A stretch of DNA of 64,000 nucleotides from Agaricus subrufescens (GCA_029945375.1 CM057066.1:310001-374000); one strand, 5' to 3'; shown: positions 44,863 to 57,466, counted from the first letter of the stretch. Translations and numbers: made by a program. The notes: a model not told the origin generated them from the letters alone.

Positions 44863-45229
44863 CATATACTACGGTATTCTTAAGTATGCGTTACCACTTC
44901 CTGACCCATATTCTCATTTCATATCCTCTACCTATTTCTCTTTTTTCAATACAGCCTCTCCTTCATTGTCTTCCGCTCAGAACCATTCTTTGACTCATTA
45001 AATATACCCTTATAGAAAGACTCCTTGTAGTACATAACAGCTGTCTTTCTATAGTAGATAGTCACTTTAGTCTTACATTTTGCTGCAAATACATGAGCCA
45101 ACTAGAGTACGGATTTAATGAACCGCAATTTGTTTTCGATCAAGCATTCACGTCATGAAGCCATCATTCGAAAGTTTTGATGGCAACGAGGGCGTATTAT
45201 TAAGTCCAGCACAGTCAGCTAACCAAACC
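44863..45229. other. intergenic between convergent gene and pseudogene
   Basis: Matches 36334-36762 of copy 1. About 70 bp present in copy 1 is missing here near 45235. Confidence 0.5.
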
Positions 45230-46110
45230 GACAAGTGTAGCTCGGCCGATATTGCCACCCAACTTTCTTCTGCAAAGGATATCCTAGCGCGGCCTCCTCG
45301 TCCTGATGTGCCTTTTATCACACCACTCTTTGGCACTTTCTTCACCTCAAAAAGTACACTGCACAAAATCAATCATCACAACTGGGCGACCTAAGTCACA
45401 GGAGGGGACGATGAAGTTGGTAAGGCGAACGTCTTTATTTAATATTTCTTTATCGGAGAAGGTAGAGATGATGTCCAGCGCGGAAGTCGCGATGGCTTCA
45501 CGAAATGATTCAAGAGCGAGGTCTTCGAGATTCTGCCCCTCAATATATTCCAGCAGGACTCCCGGGACATCCGGCTCGAGTGACGGGTGTGAAGACAAAT
45601 TGATAGCAAACCGTGTCTGACCAAAAAAAAATTGGAATGGCCCGGCCTTGTAGTTCGATCAATTTTTCGTAGACTTGAGTTTCGCGCTGGTAAAAAGAAC
45701 GCAATGCTGTGTCGAGATGGGCTTCCTTCTCCAGGGGAGAAAGCTCCTTATCTTCGTTTTCAAGGTCTATACGCTTAGCATCCCACTCCCCAAACGTTTT
45801 AGATTGTCGTTGAGAGAACTCGTGATATTCTTTCGCCAGAGTTGACGTGAGATCTGGAACGTCATGCCATTTGCGAAGATCAGTGGCGAAATGAGAGTCG
45901 AAGAGTTTAAGACGAGTGTTGAACCCGCTGGGATATTTGTTTCCTGATCGCGTCGATCAACTCTGATTTTGAGGACGGGAGAAATGGTGAATGGGTTGAA
46001 TGTGCGAAGAACTGTGGTTTCGAGCTTTGACGATGATGTGAATGGTTTGTCAAGGACTGCTCCTGGTTTGAAGTCGAGTACAAATTTCGCTCCCTCTACA
46101 TATGGGCATC
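45230..46110 (-). pseudogene. protein-kinase-like gene, broken copy
   Basis: Same gene as 36763-37660 with several lesions. A nonsense TGA follows VVMIDFVQCTF (CGA to TGA). An extra A in a homopolymer near 45625 shifts frame. A missing base near 45908 (AGTTTAAG versus AGTTTTAAG) shifts it again. The upstream region that may hold the first exons is deleted. Lesions in the catalytic-loop side and at both ends rule out an active product. Confidence 0.8.
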
Positions 46111-46395
46111 TTTAAACAAGAGGTCAATTCATCGTTCGTGACCTCTATCTTCAAAACGTCCATATATCAAAGAGGCGAAATGTGTACTTCAGCTGACGAG
46201 CCTTTCACTGGCAATCATTGTTAAAATTCGAGGGGTTATACCGTTCTCGAGGCTTTCGAGCTGTTGACAGGATTAATACACCATGGAAGAGGAACTGACC
46301 CTGATCTCTGTATAATCACTGACATAATAGCACGTGACCGCGATGACCCGAACGTCAAGGACCCGGACCTGCTCTTTGAGTAAAGACGAAAACCT

Positions 46396-47208
46396 ATGTC
46401 CCTCTTCGCCAATTATCATCTCCAGTCTCAAACACCACCTAGCACCTTACTTGAACGTCAGAAACCGCCCGCACGACGCCCAGGATTAGGCTACATCTTA
46501 TTTCCAGAACCAGGCTCCTATCAAGCCTTTCTGGACGCTCCCGACAAATATGACTTTCATGCAATAGATGTCACGTCAACATCATCAAAGCCTGTCGATA
46601 CCAAGGAGAAGTCGTGCAAGGAACAGGAGGAGGCAGAAGAAACGAAATGGCAAGCCGAACAAGAAGAGTACGCGCAACGGGTGAGACGACAACGTGAATT
46701 GGAGGCTGAAGAAGCGCTTAAGGGAGAAGAGGGTTGGGTTCGCAGTGGAGGTGTGTTGAGGGACGCCGACGGAAACAGAGACTGGGCTCGAACACAGGCT
46801 ATCAGAGATGAACTCAAATTACGAGATCTTGAAGAGCAGATTCTCGACCGCTGGGAGAAATATGAGAGGCGTTGGAGTGAATTGATGGCGAAGTTCAAGG
46901 TAGTCCAAAGCCCCAAGATTCCCATGTCTCTCAGATTCGACGATGTACCCTGGCCTGTCAAAAGCCCGGAGGGAAAGGCAATCACAGATGAAGACTTGAC
47001 GGTCCAGAAGGTGGAAGAGTTTTTATTGGAGTCGCTGACTGTCCGGTCAGTGAAGGTGACGAAGAAAGATAGGGTCAGAAGCTCTCTATTGCGGTGGCAT
47101 CCTGACAAGCTGGGTAATCTGTTCGGTCAAGTAGAGCCTGAAGAGTTGGAGAGGGTTGAGCAAAGTGTGAGGATCGTGATGGAATGTCTGCAGAAACTGA
47201 ATGAGTAA
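46396..47208 (+). CDS. NF-kappa-B inhibitor-like 1 (NFKBIL1) family protein
   Basis: Single-exon 270-residue protein starting at ATG 46396 (MSLFANYHLQSQT). Residues 70-150 are a charged, probably coiled-coil region (EEAEETKWQAEQEEYAQRVR). Then LRFDDVPWPVKS and, near residue 225, KDRVRSSLLRWHPDKLGNLF, a J-domain-like HPD helix, ending VMECLQKLNE. The DVPWP and RWHPDK pair is the signature of NFKBIL1-family proteins in fungi and animals, which associate with nuclear RNA processing; the fungal role is not established. The sister copy at 38288 is truncated, so this is the only complete one in the window. Confidence 0.75.
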   Translation: MSLFANYHLQSQTPPSTLLERQKPPARRPGLGYILFPEPGSYQAFLDAPDKYDFHAIDVTSTSSKPVDTKEKSCKEQEEAEETKWQAEQEEYAQRVRRQRELEAEEALKGEEGWVRSGGVLRDADGNRDWARTQAIRDELKLRDLEEQILDRWEKYERRWSELMAKFKVVQSPKIPMSLRFDDVPWPVKSPEGKAITDEDLTVQKVEEFLLESLTVRSVKVTKKDRVRSSLLRWHPDKLGNLFGQVEPEELERVEQSVRIVMECLQKLNE

Positions 47209-48055
47209 CCCCTACATATACCATGTGCACATTATATATCCCATATGTTCTCTGTCCGGAAACGAAGCTATGACACAGTGAGGACGCAGTGGCCTTAAAA
47301 TCTTCTACGCCTTCTCCTGGAAGACTAGGGCGTAACGATTCCTCAGATCCTTCCTGATACAGGCCTGGACATAGGATAACGTGCACTCTGGACGGGATTA
47401 GCATCAATTCGGGCTCGTTCGCTTGTTCTTCCAGAAATAAGGTTAACCTGCACATTTATTACAGTTGTCGGCGATGATGATGATTCTCGCGTTATCGGAT
47501 ATTAATCCCGTTTTCTGGTCTATTTATAGAAGCCCGACGTTCAGCCAAGCAAATGATATAAAATCCATCTTGCGACATTGACTGCTGATAAAGAATCTAT
47601 GGAGCTCCTCACTGGTGCCTTGGACATGGCAGGTCTATGACATGAGGGTGACGGTCACCAGGCTGAGGGTGCTAACTCGGTTGATCTTCGCTCGTTCGAA
47701 CACGGGCCTGAGGCTACTTATTGAGTCACAATGGACTCGTTGAACGATGGGAAAACTGCATAGTCTAACTATGAAGAGATCGTAACAGTTTCACCCTACA
47801 TTATACGTACAATTATATACTCTAAGAAGTGCTCAAAAAGAAGGTTCATCATATTCACTATCTTTCAAGTGTTGGAAACGTGTGAGAGGTGTTCTGAGTT
47901 TGGCATGACGGAGGTTTCCCAGCCCATAGAAAAGGTTTCACCGAGGTACCTTGTTCTCCGTGACGTAGTATGTGAGGTGGCGACAGAGCTTGATCGCCAG
48001 AACAACCATGCCATCAATATATCCTATCAACAATGCGAGTGGTGAGTATAATAGA
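47209..48055. other. intergenic, nothing recognised
   Basis: Only an antisense ORF overlapping the NFKBIL1-like gene is open here; no motif. Confidence 0.5.
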
Positions 48056-49349
48056 TCACAAGGATTTATCGGCTAACCCTTTGTGATGCAAAGATGATAG
48101 ATGTTGCAAGTGGAACTGAAATAACTGAGTGAGTGAAAGTAAAAAAAAGGAAACATGAGTCATTATACCTCCTCCCAACATAACATCAAAAATTGCTCCT
48201 CGCGTTTTCGTGATAACAAACACGAGTCCAATTCTGATCATAATAGACTCATCAGCAGCCAATTCATCACGAAATGATAAGATTAACAAACCCGCCGGCA
48301 CAGATGACAACGACGGTGAACAAGACAAGCTGGCAACCGAGAGAAATCGATTGCTGAGAGATAGAGCCTAAACTTCTTCTATGAGGGTAAACGATCACAG
48401 CGATGATGACTGATAAGGAACTCAGGTAAGATCTGGGTCAAAATATTTAATGAATAAAATGAACCTTGGAGGATGAAGATACTGATAGCGAGTACTGTTG
48501 CCATCACTGCTGTGATTTTAGGACTATATTGAGCCAAGCCAAATGAGATTCGAGAAGGCTGCGAAAGGAAAGATGATGTTACACGAATTTGTCATTCAGA
48601 ATACAATATGTTCCGTTGTGAGATAGTCCTACTTCGTTTTGATGTTTGATAGAGTACTTGACAAAGGAGTGGGTCCGCGCATATCAGAAATGATCGACCA
48701 GAATAAGACTTACCACGAAGAATAATATAAATACCATGATTCCGAGGAACCAAGGGATAGAGACTAGCTACCGGATGAACTTAGCAAGTTTGTCTTCTGA
48801 GGTGAAGCGTATTTACCAAGAATGTGCCACAAGAACGTTTCTTGGTCGTCGGTGACAAACGTGCAGATCGAATGGTTAGGAGAAGCTGGGGTAGTATAAG
48901 CTGCCGCCGTTTCCGTATTGTGATTAACTACGCCGACTTACGAAAAACACAAGTGCGAAGGAGGTGGAGCCAGTTCTGCATTAGTAAACAATGAACAGAA
49001 ATTCAATTCGCACTGCAATCAAAATCCGAGTACAATGCACTTACAAAGGAGGCATAGTATATACAAGAGCAGCTTGCGCTATACAAATCGCTCTCGGGGG
49101 TGTGGGATTTCTTTGCTGGCCAGCCAAGAAAAGGAGCGAAAAAGACACTCCCCACGTCAGCCAGGATAAACAGAAGCTGAACCAAGTTGGATGCCGGATA
49201 ACCTTGGAAGAAATGGCCGCAGTAAGAAGTATCAATAACCATATGCCAGCCCCAGCAATTAGAAATCCAATGAAAATGTTGATTAAAGTTGTGTTATCAT
49301 TGACTGTTGAGTTGGTCAGTTTCGTCACGAGCATGTAGATGTTCGTCAT
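48056..49349 (-). CDS. 7TM receptor-like membrane protein
   Basis: Multi-exon minus-strand gene. The exon from ATG 49349 encodes MTNIYMLVTKL, a helix FIGFLIAGAGIWLLILL, WFSFCLSWLTWGVSFSLLFL, then GQQRNPTPPRAICIAQAALV. The next exon gives LTGSTSFALVFF, then helices near 48765 (SIPWFLGIMVFILFFV), 48540 (ITAVMATVLAISIFIL), 48340 (QLVLFTVVVICAGG), and a tail MIRIGLVFVITKTRGAIFD. The S-W-...-GQ...C..QA..Y..PP.T pattern is common in a large mushroom family of putative 7TM receptors. Junctions after 48930 and near 48290 are uncertain, and the start may lie further upstream at 49.6-49.98 kb. Confidence 0.55.
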
Positions 49350-49359
49350 TTACCTTGAT

Positions 49360-49985
49360 TCATTAATCAAAAGAATGAATTGAATCTAGAAAAGAGTGAT
49401 TGAGAAGAACCTGTGGAAATTGACAGTGCGGGGCGAGCAATACAATGCAGCTGGCCGCAGGCGCATTCGCATTCTTATTAGTGGACGCCGGAATACACAA
49501 CATGAGAAAAAGATCGAGTGTTCCCGATATACGTTGACCCATTGACAGGTGAAACGTGTTGGTCATCAGTGTGCGTAGCTATGAAGTTTAATTGAAAACA
49601 ACTAGCCATGGATAAAAGTTACATTATCATGCATCATGTACCATGTACCACGGGAAGATATAAAGGAAAATGAAGTGTAATCACTTGCCCATAAGAAATG
49701 AAATGCCGATGGAAGGAAAAGCAGAGCTGTTCCCAGTAACCATGCAAGTGCACTTGACAGGGAGAAAGCAGAATATAGCGATGCGCACGTCCATCAGCTT
49801 GTGATCGGCCCGTCCATGTCAGGCCTGACATACACACCGTAGGCGCTAAATATATAGTGATAACGGCAGTGACCCTGGTCGAGGTTTGACCTTGACAGAT
49901 ATGTGCTCGAAAACGGGTTCAGGTTAGGAGGATAAATGTCCATCGCATTTTCGTCAACATCCATGAATAATCTAGGCACAGATCC
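49360..49985 (-). CDS. possible upstream exons or second 7TM fragment
   Basis: On the minus strand, 49800-49690 encodes a clear hydrophobic segment, LYSAFSLSSALAWLLGTALL, ending near a splice-like site. It is preceded by MDVDENAMDIYPPNLNPFSS (from about 49975). A further open block, GQRISGTLDLFLMLCIPAST, lies at 49540-49480. They may be the N-terminal exons of the 7TM gene below or a remnant of another one. I could not join them in one frame. Confidence 0.3.
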
Positions 49986-51269
49986 TCCGGGACGCGCGCT
50001 GACGATTCAAAATTATAATGAAATACCGATAGACCTATATATTCTCAGGGACAGATAATCTTCTATCGTGACTCATGCTATCGCTGAAGTGGCCTTTTCT
50101 ATCGATTAACTGCACTCATGCTACGTGCATGTTGAGTCGGAGATTTAATAACTTGTGTGATGGCGGCGGCTGAAGTGGGTTGATTCTTTGATTAGGAGTT
50201 CGCGGCCTGTCATTCATTTCTTCATCATTCAAGGTTTTGATCATGTAAATCTGAATGATACAGAAAGGAGCCTCGGCAATGCTTGTTTTAGATCCAAAGC
50301 AAAGGAACCTAAATGGCTCTTTGAGTCTTGTCTCCTGCTCTGAACGTTGTACGCATTATTTGAGAGGTTTAAATAATTATCTGATTGTAGGATAGGTGCT
50401 GAGGCGCTGATTTGAGGGCTAAAACGGGTCCTGCAAGAATCAAAGCAAGTGATTGGCTAAAAATAATAGCTCGAGTTTTTTTTTTTTTTGAACATGCCCA
50501 TGACTTGATGAATCGAGTCTCCTGTATTGGTATGCGTACTCAAGAATGAGTTGCTTCTGCCTCGGTCGAGTCAGTCACTTCCCAGTAGGCCCAATGATAA
50601 TAGGGAGCAAAGTCTGGGTGTGTTACTCGGGGAGAGATCACCGGTTTTACTCACCGTAATACTCAGGAGGCAACCGCCGGCATCGTCGACTGCAGGTATG
50701 TATCAATCAATCAACATTTACGATAACGTAACTCCGCGAACTCGTAAGAAGTAGAGATGCCAACATGGCGGCCGGGCTCTTCAGCTGATGCGGGTATATC
50801 CTCGCCACTACTTGGCTGTTGACATAAGTTTCTCTCGTAGTTTCAAGGTCGCCTGGGTATTACAGGCGGCAGCCATGAGAACAAGAAATTTTGTTGGCTT
50901 GCGATGAGTCGCCTCCAGAGCTCTTCGAGTAGCATGATCGTTACATTTACAAATTTAGCATGTTTGTAAGATTCAACTCCAGCTCACTTGATGACATCTA
51001 GATTTGAAAGAGATAGAACATATTTGGATTGTTGCATTTGATAATTGTGCGCAAGGCGTGTCGCGAAAAACATATTTTATTGTCAACCCTCCAAGGGTTT
51101 GAAGGGAGAGAGTCAAGACTTGAACATGAGAATGGCGCTGTGTCGGGCGCTTTGCGAAGGATTTGTGTATGGGGACAGAAATAGTACAACAGTATCTAAA
51201 GTGAAATTAGAAATAAATATATCAAAATGAGATCGAACATGCCAACGATTTAATTTAGTGCACAGATAA
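49986..51269. other. intergenic
   Basis: Includes a 13-base T run near 50478 and a 75-codon ORF (50527-50754) without motif. No gene supported. Confidence 0.5.
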
Positions 51270-53553
51270 TTATAACTTAGCACTGGTTCGAAGTCGAGTT
51301 TCATACCGATCCTGTAATTCACGTCGTAATGTCTTGCCAGTAGGTGACTTCGGGAGCTACAGGGGACACAATTCAGCCGTCATGAACAGGTCTATATTCC
51401 CTAGAAGTATATATGCATACCTCGGCCGTAACCTCAAATCCTCCTCTGAGCCATTTATACCTGCTTAGATTCTCCTTGTGCCAACTGTCAAGTTCCTTGA
51501 TTACTGCCTCAGGTCCGAGTTTCTCGCCCAACTCGCTTAAGACAATCCAAGCATGAGGAACCTTTTCATCCGATGTACGACCAAATCCGCTGATACCAGC
51601 CACGGAAACGTCCTTGATGAGCTTTTTAGGATTAGCAAGGAGAACAGTCTCGATCTCGCTAGGCGAAACTTGAGTCCCCGATACTTTGAGAGTATCCTAA
51701 ATATTTCAGGATCATGAGACATCATGAAACAATAAAGGCCGAATTGTAGTGCGAACCTTAGTGCGGTCCACGAAACTGTCATTTTAAAAGCCGAAGTTTT
51801 GTGAATCAAACCATAAAATAGAGAGGGATTACGTATTACGCACAAGAAGCACCCTTGTTCATTCACAGATAATATATCACCAGTTCTCAGCCATCCATCA
51901 ACGAATGTTTCTTTACTTGCTTTTTCGTTGTTCCAATACCCTAGTGCGACAGTCTTGCTTTTAACCCATAATTCACCAGGTTCGTTGACGCCAGCCGAAG
52001 AGCCGTCTTCGCGGATAAGACGGGCTTGTACACCGGGAATTAAAAAGCCCAAGCTTCCAGGGACAATCTTCACTTTACCCCCTAGGGCACCGGGCGCAGG
52101 TTGAAAGGCCACGCCGACAGTCTGCAAAGCCAAAGTCACTTTTACTGTGTTCTCACCTATCATATGTTGCGTTGACACTTACAGCTTCAGACATGCCGTA
52201 ACCTGTTTGATAGAAGAACACATGATCAATTTATTAGTATTGATTTCAGCGTCGACAATGAGCAAATACCTTCGATGTATTCTGCATCTTTGGGGAATAT
52301 TGCAGCGAGCTTATTGGAGAGTTCAGTAGGTAGATAGGCCCCCCCATTTCCAAATGTTTGAATGCTGCTGAAGTCGACCTTCTCGATACCGGAATGATTA
52401 ACGAGTTGGTGAACCATAGAAGGAACAAGGAACAGGTTGGTGACTTTGTATCTAGAACCAACAGTAAGTCTCTAATAAGGCACAATTGAAAGGTTGGTTT
52501 ACTAGCCTGGGGATAGCATCTAGCGTAGTTTCGACATCCCATTTACTCGTGATAATAAGGGTTTGAGGCGCGAGGAAAAACCGGAAACAATATGTATGGA
52601 GTCCATAGCTGTGATACATAGGGAGGTAAGCGAGGCTGGTGATCATTCCATTGAGGCCTCTTGGTGTTTTCGGCTTAAGAGGTCAATGGGTTCATTCAAA
52701 TTAATGGTTTAATGAGCTGAAGATTGTCCGGTGATATACAAATAAGGATTGACTCACAGGCTTTGCCTCAGCGGCATCCTTCAACACGATTGCGGTCTGC
52801 ATGATTGAATTGCTTATGTTGCTGTGAGATATCATGACAGCTAGGGAAACGTAAGCGTTTGTTCGTGGTAGGGGACATCTTAACTCACCTTTAGGAAGGC
52901 CAGTAGTACCACTGGAAAACATAAGATATGCTAACGTATCATTCTTTGCGGGACGGACACCAACGAATGGTAAACGTTTCTCCCTGACACTATCAACAAG
53001 CTCGGAGACCGTCCGGAATCCAGGCACACGTCCGATTACGAGGTATATCTTGTCAGTCGGGATGCCGACCTCTTTGGCTACGGGCAGAAGTTTTGGGAGA
53101 AGCTTCGCGTCCACAAAAAGACGGGTGGCTTTCGAAAGTGATAACGCGTAGCGGAGTTCAAATGGTGTTGAATAGGACGATATTAGAGCAAATGGGGTCG
53201 TGACAGAGAGGCAAGAGTGAACGAGGGTGACGTAGTCCTGGAGATAGACTCTTAGATTCTGGTCCCCGACCTAGTAGGGATTTACGCACCATGCAATTCT
53301 CGCTGAGAATCCCAACAATCTCACCCTCTCCCTTCAGCTCTAAGCCGCCTCGGGAGACAGGTGTGACGAGCGAAGTTGCAAGGTCTTCAACACGCTTGAG
53401 GAACTCGCTATATCTTCTCCTTTGACCAGTTTTGACGTCGATATGTAGTGTAAAGTCCGGCCATTGCACTTGATCGGGCCGCTTGAACAACGTATAGTAA
53501 GCGTTAGCTTCAGGAAGATTAGGCAGATCAGGATAAAGAGACTTCAAGAGCAT
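51270..53553 (-). CDS. acyl-CoA synthetase / 4-coumarate-CoA ligase-like AMP-binding enzyme
   Basis: ANL-superfamily enzyme that activates a carboxylic acid to an acyl-adenylate and then to its CoA thioester. ATG at 53553 gives MLLKSLYPDLPNLPE; about eight introns follow. Motifs in order are LMFSSGTTGLPK (P-loop, about 52900), the LPMYHSYGL region (52610), FGNGGAYLP (52350), YGMSEA (52200), GELWVKSKTVALGYW (51970), GWLRTGDI (51890) and SPTGKTLRREL with the C-terminal catalytic Lys (51340). The protein ends SAKL, so its last three residues, AKL, fit a PTS1 peroxisomal signal. Substrate class (fatty or aromatic acid) cannot be decided by eye. All key motifs are intact. Confidence 0.85.
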
Positions 53554-54976
53554 CTTGGGGAGAGAAGAAAGTGACCGTGAGTCAAGTCAGCGGCGAAAGA
53601 CTGCGTGGGAGTGTTATATATACCAACTTCCGATCCTTGGCGCTCGGACAGTCGAGTAAATGGATATTCTCGGAAGATAACCGGCGTTCAACGTTCAGTG
53701 CCAGCCCCGACACGTGAATTTAGCATTTAGCATTACCTGTTCTTTGTCTTTGTTATGTTTTCCTCCATGTCACTAATAGATGGTGCCAGGCTTCCGGATA
53801 GGTGACATAACGTATGAGGCTCGCACGCGGGGTCACCACAACTGCACACACAGGGTCGTGTGTCTTAATTTCCTGGACCTAGCACCTGTTACAAACGTGC
53901 CTTTCACTATTTGAACACTGGCCACTCGCATATGATAGAAGGCAATAAATTGTCATGCCGACCCTGGGCTAGTGTTCGGGGATCTTGATACCTAATTGAT
54001 ATATTTGTTTAAGATACAATCTTTTTCAAAGCATAAAATCATGTCACAATTTATCAGTTTAAGATTACAATCTTTTTCAAAGAATACATCCATGCTTCAA
54101 TCTTTAATGTGGGATTACAAGCATGACTCCAACACTAAAATTAAATTGTATATGAATCTAATGTTATATGTTGCCTCGTGATGATAGTGTTCACGCCAGT
54201 AGTGGCCCCGCAAACCAATATTTAAGGGGCTTCAGAGCCTTGAAGCTTGAAGCTTGAAGTCACACCTCGATCCCTGGATCGACAGCCAGGGCACCAACTG
54301 GTTTTGGCTTAGCCGGCACAGCACAATGCATCCGCCACTGTCTTTGGGCCAGCGACTGAGAAAGCTTGTGAAGTCCACTCTGAGTCCACTCCCTGAAACA
54401 ACTACACCCCTGAATGTTCTTTTGGGGCACAATGCTACACTCTCAAAGAGAATGTCTTATTGCAAAGCGGCAATGTCTAAAAATACGCTGTTGTGAGATG
54501 CTAGTGATCATCGATGGGAGCCTTTAGGCAATGATTTGTTTCTTGTGCCCCCCAATCGATCACAACAGATCAAAATGCCATAGGTTCAGGTCATTTGTGC
54601 GTCTGTGCTGAACTCGCAGGAGCTTGACAAAGGGAGCACAATTCGGAATTTCCCTGTGGATAAATTGAATGCTCACTCCTGTTATCATATTCTGTGAAAA
54701 CTACGAGCTTCACGCCGTCCTCTGGAATTGCCTCCACCGTTCCTTGAGGATATTACCATAAATTACGTAGTACCTCTGCTTCTGATATGAGATTGTATTA
54801 CGCGATTGTGTTGCTCCCTTTACCAGATTTATCACTAATGTGATGGCTCGAAACGTAATGGAAATATGAACGCCAATTATTTCCTCTATCCTATCTTACT
54901 CAGGTGACTGTAATGCGATATCAGAAAACTAAAGCACATTGGGCGATACATTAGCTTAGTATGTATGCGAGGAAAT
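53554..54976. other. intergenic with a short direct repeat
   Basis: 53554-53760 is probably the acyl-CoA synthetase promoter. Two roughly 50-bp units, TTTAAGATTACAATCTTTTT-CAAAG..., lie at about 54008-54110. TGAAGCT(TGAAGCT) repeats lie at 54240. The ORF at 54254-54496 shows no family. Confidence 0.45.
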
Positions 54977-57466
54977 TTATCCATGATACGGAACGAGATA
55001 GTAGTATCTTGTTTGAGGTTTTGTGAATACAGCAATACGACCTTCTGGTATAACTCCCAATATAAGTCCAAGTGGTTCTCCAGGGGCCGCCAAGAAAGTT
55101 TCAAGTGATGATTGAAGGTATTTGGGAAGGAGCATCGTGAACAAGCTAGTTTTTTTGTTCTAAAAGAAGGTCATTATTTAAGCGCATCAAATCACTAAGA
55201 TGTACTCACTCGGAAATTTCTTCTGATAGCTCTCTGCTTGCTGAGGTCCAGACGTTCCAACGAGATATCTTGGGAAGACGCCTTGCGGAGAAACCCGCTT
55301 TTGCAAAGCTCGTTATCCTGTTACATAGGTAAGATGGTAGAATGTGTGAGATTAGACAAGAAAGCACCTGTGCGATATCAAACGCTCGTGTCAGAAATGA
55401 GGAAAGAGAACTGCTATTCAAATGCCTAGAATAGCATAGAGTAACCATGTTAATATTTCGGAGAGCGTCCAAAGTTTTAGAACGCAAAGTTTTAGAACGT
55501 TTTGGTTGCAGGGTAGAGGACACCGGTTGAAGAAAGCACTCCATCTCTATTTGCATCAATAATGCCTTAGTCGTATCTTCCCAAAGATGAAAATCGTCAA
55601 TTGGCTGTGGCACAGGAGCATCGTAAAGTTGATTTATTAAGCTGTCATCAAATGCTATATGTCAATGTAAGTAACCCGTAAATGGAACGACACCGTGGTT
55701 GAACGCACTCGAATTTGGCCCCAAACCGCCGTTCCACAGATCCAGATAGAAGCCGAGTACTTCTTCTTCAACACCATCAATAGAAATAGTGTAATCTCCG
55801 GACCTATCTGGATCCATCAGAAAATCGGCAAACGACGCATGTAAGAATGTCAAGGGTTTCTCGTGTGCTTCTTCCCAAGATGGTATGCCAAGCATTGAGT
55901 AGCATTTCTCGAGGGACGGGTAGACCGTATAACGATCCATGCAGAGTATCACGGCCATACCTCGGAGGGTCCGGGATTTTGATGCAGTGGAGAGTCCAAG
56001 GAAGCGGTCGTTGAACCGGAAGGATAAGGCCAACCTCAACAAGAGTTTCGTTTTCTGCCATAATCTAGGTGGAATACCGAAGAGGACTGTCTTGTATAAA
56101 TTATCAAGAAGCGCAAAGGGATGCTCCTCTGCTGGACTTCCTCTCGAATTGGCGATGGACGATAGGGTGATCTCGAGTCGTGATCTGGGGTCGGCGTGAG
56201 CAGAGTCTTTGACAAATCGAATTGCAGTTTCAGCGAAGATAAAGAGACCTGATGCAGCTTTGGCAAGTCTCGTGATAGAAATTTCTTCCGGCCAGTCTTT
56301 GGGAACACTGCGCGGAAATTCGCTTCGTATACTGTCAAAGCTTTCACGTATGAAGCGCTCAACATCCTGGGCGGCCTCTGTAGAGTCAATAGGAATATAT
56401 TCCAATTCGCAGCTGTCTCGGACATTGCTTTCGGTGAATGTGTCAGATATGTGAGGCTCCGGACGGCTGGAAATGATCCACGCCAGAGGGGCGTCAGGGT
56501 GCTCCTGTGTGAAGGTGCTGATCAGCCTGATGACGTCCCGCTGCGCTTGTTCTCCTTCGAGCTCATCGAGTCCATCGAGTAAAATAGCCCAACGCTGCCC
56601 ATGACCCACCCCAATCCTCTTCTCTACGAAAGGCTGAATGATAAAGGCTTGGAACTGAACTTCCATGCTTTTGCTCAGAAGATACGGGTTTAGAGCAAGC
56701 AGATCAACGATATATGTGCGGTAAGCTTCGATGTGAATGGCAAGTTGAGAGGCAATGGTGGGGAAGAGTTGGCTGGGATTGTTGCGTTTGTTTGGTCGTG
56801 AAATAAACACGGAAGCACCTGGTCGGGCAACGGTTTCTGCGAAAGTTTGTAGGATGGCTGATTTGCCGACTCCTGCAGGCCCACAAAGCCAGAGGAGAGG
56901 TTTTATACAGATTATGCCGCGGAACCAAAGGGTGAGTCGTTCGAGGATTTTGATGCGTGTACCGGGATGACATCGAGGGGGGTAGCCACGAGCAGAATCG
57001 TCATAAGCTGCACCAAGGATAATATGGTTAGGAGGTAATTCCACGACTGCATAGTAATAAGACGATCAGTCTGAATATCGAAGAAAAGGACGGCATATCT
57101 TACTCCTGGTTGTTTGATCCTCCCCCCGAATACAAGTCATAATCGGATTGTTAAGAATAAAGTAGCGAGCCCTGTGAAAGAAGCCTAAGCTAGAGGGGCC
57201 TCGAACGATCGTGAGCTTGAAGTTATAGCGACATGGATAACAATCGTACCCTGACTTTCAGCCGCGGGACCTTCGAGAGAATGGCTCTAATGTTAACCAG
57301 CCATGTGACTGGGTTGAACCTGTTTTTACGTACCAGAGGTGCCTGGCAGAGGCTGTTGTGACTTGCGAAAGAACAACGTGAATAAGAGAAGTATAATGAT
57401 TCCCGAGGTGATCTGGGCATAAAGTGTAGCAGCAAAAACCACCCACATAATGTGTCTGGTCTGCAT
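54977..57466 (-). CDS. membrane-anchored STAND/NLR-like NACHT protein B
   Basis: Exon 1 (57466-57334) encodes MQTRHIMWVVFAATLYAQIT followed by SGIIILLLFTLFF, a signal-anchor helix. A small exon, GPAAESQ, follows, then an exon with GFFHRARYFILNNPIM. The large exon from about 57046 carries PPRCHPGTR, Walker A GPAGVGKSAI, Walker B WAILLDGLDELE, SRPEPHI and a helical region ending near FNHG. C-terminal exons give PIDDFHLWEDTTKALL, an exon with SQDISLERLDLSKQRA, and LGLILGVIPEGRIAVF...YYYLVPYHG, stop at 54977. All junctions chosen keep frame. Paralogue C at 59344 has the same plan. A membrane-tethered NLR-like sensor or self-recognition protein is the likely role; the ligand is unknown. Confidence 0.75.

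Larger units (their letters stand above)
41353..46905 (+). repeat. segmental duplication, copy 2
   Basis: Second copy of 33812-38788, carrying an inserted TIR element (41945-43194) and a full hairpin (43195-43333). Its left edge truncates an esterase gene, and it continues on the right into the intact 3' half of the NFKBIL1-like gene. Confidence 0.85.

Noticed and set aside
54254..54496. 80-codon plus-strand ORF
   Set aside because: No family resemblance and no splice context; it may be a fragment of an old repeat.
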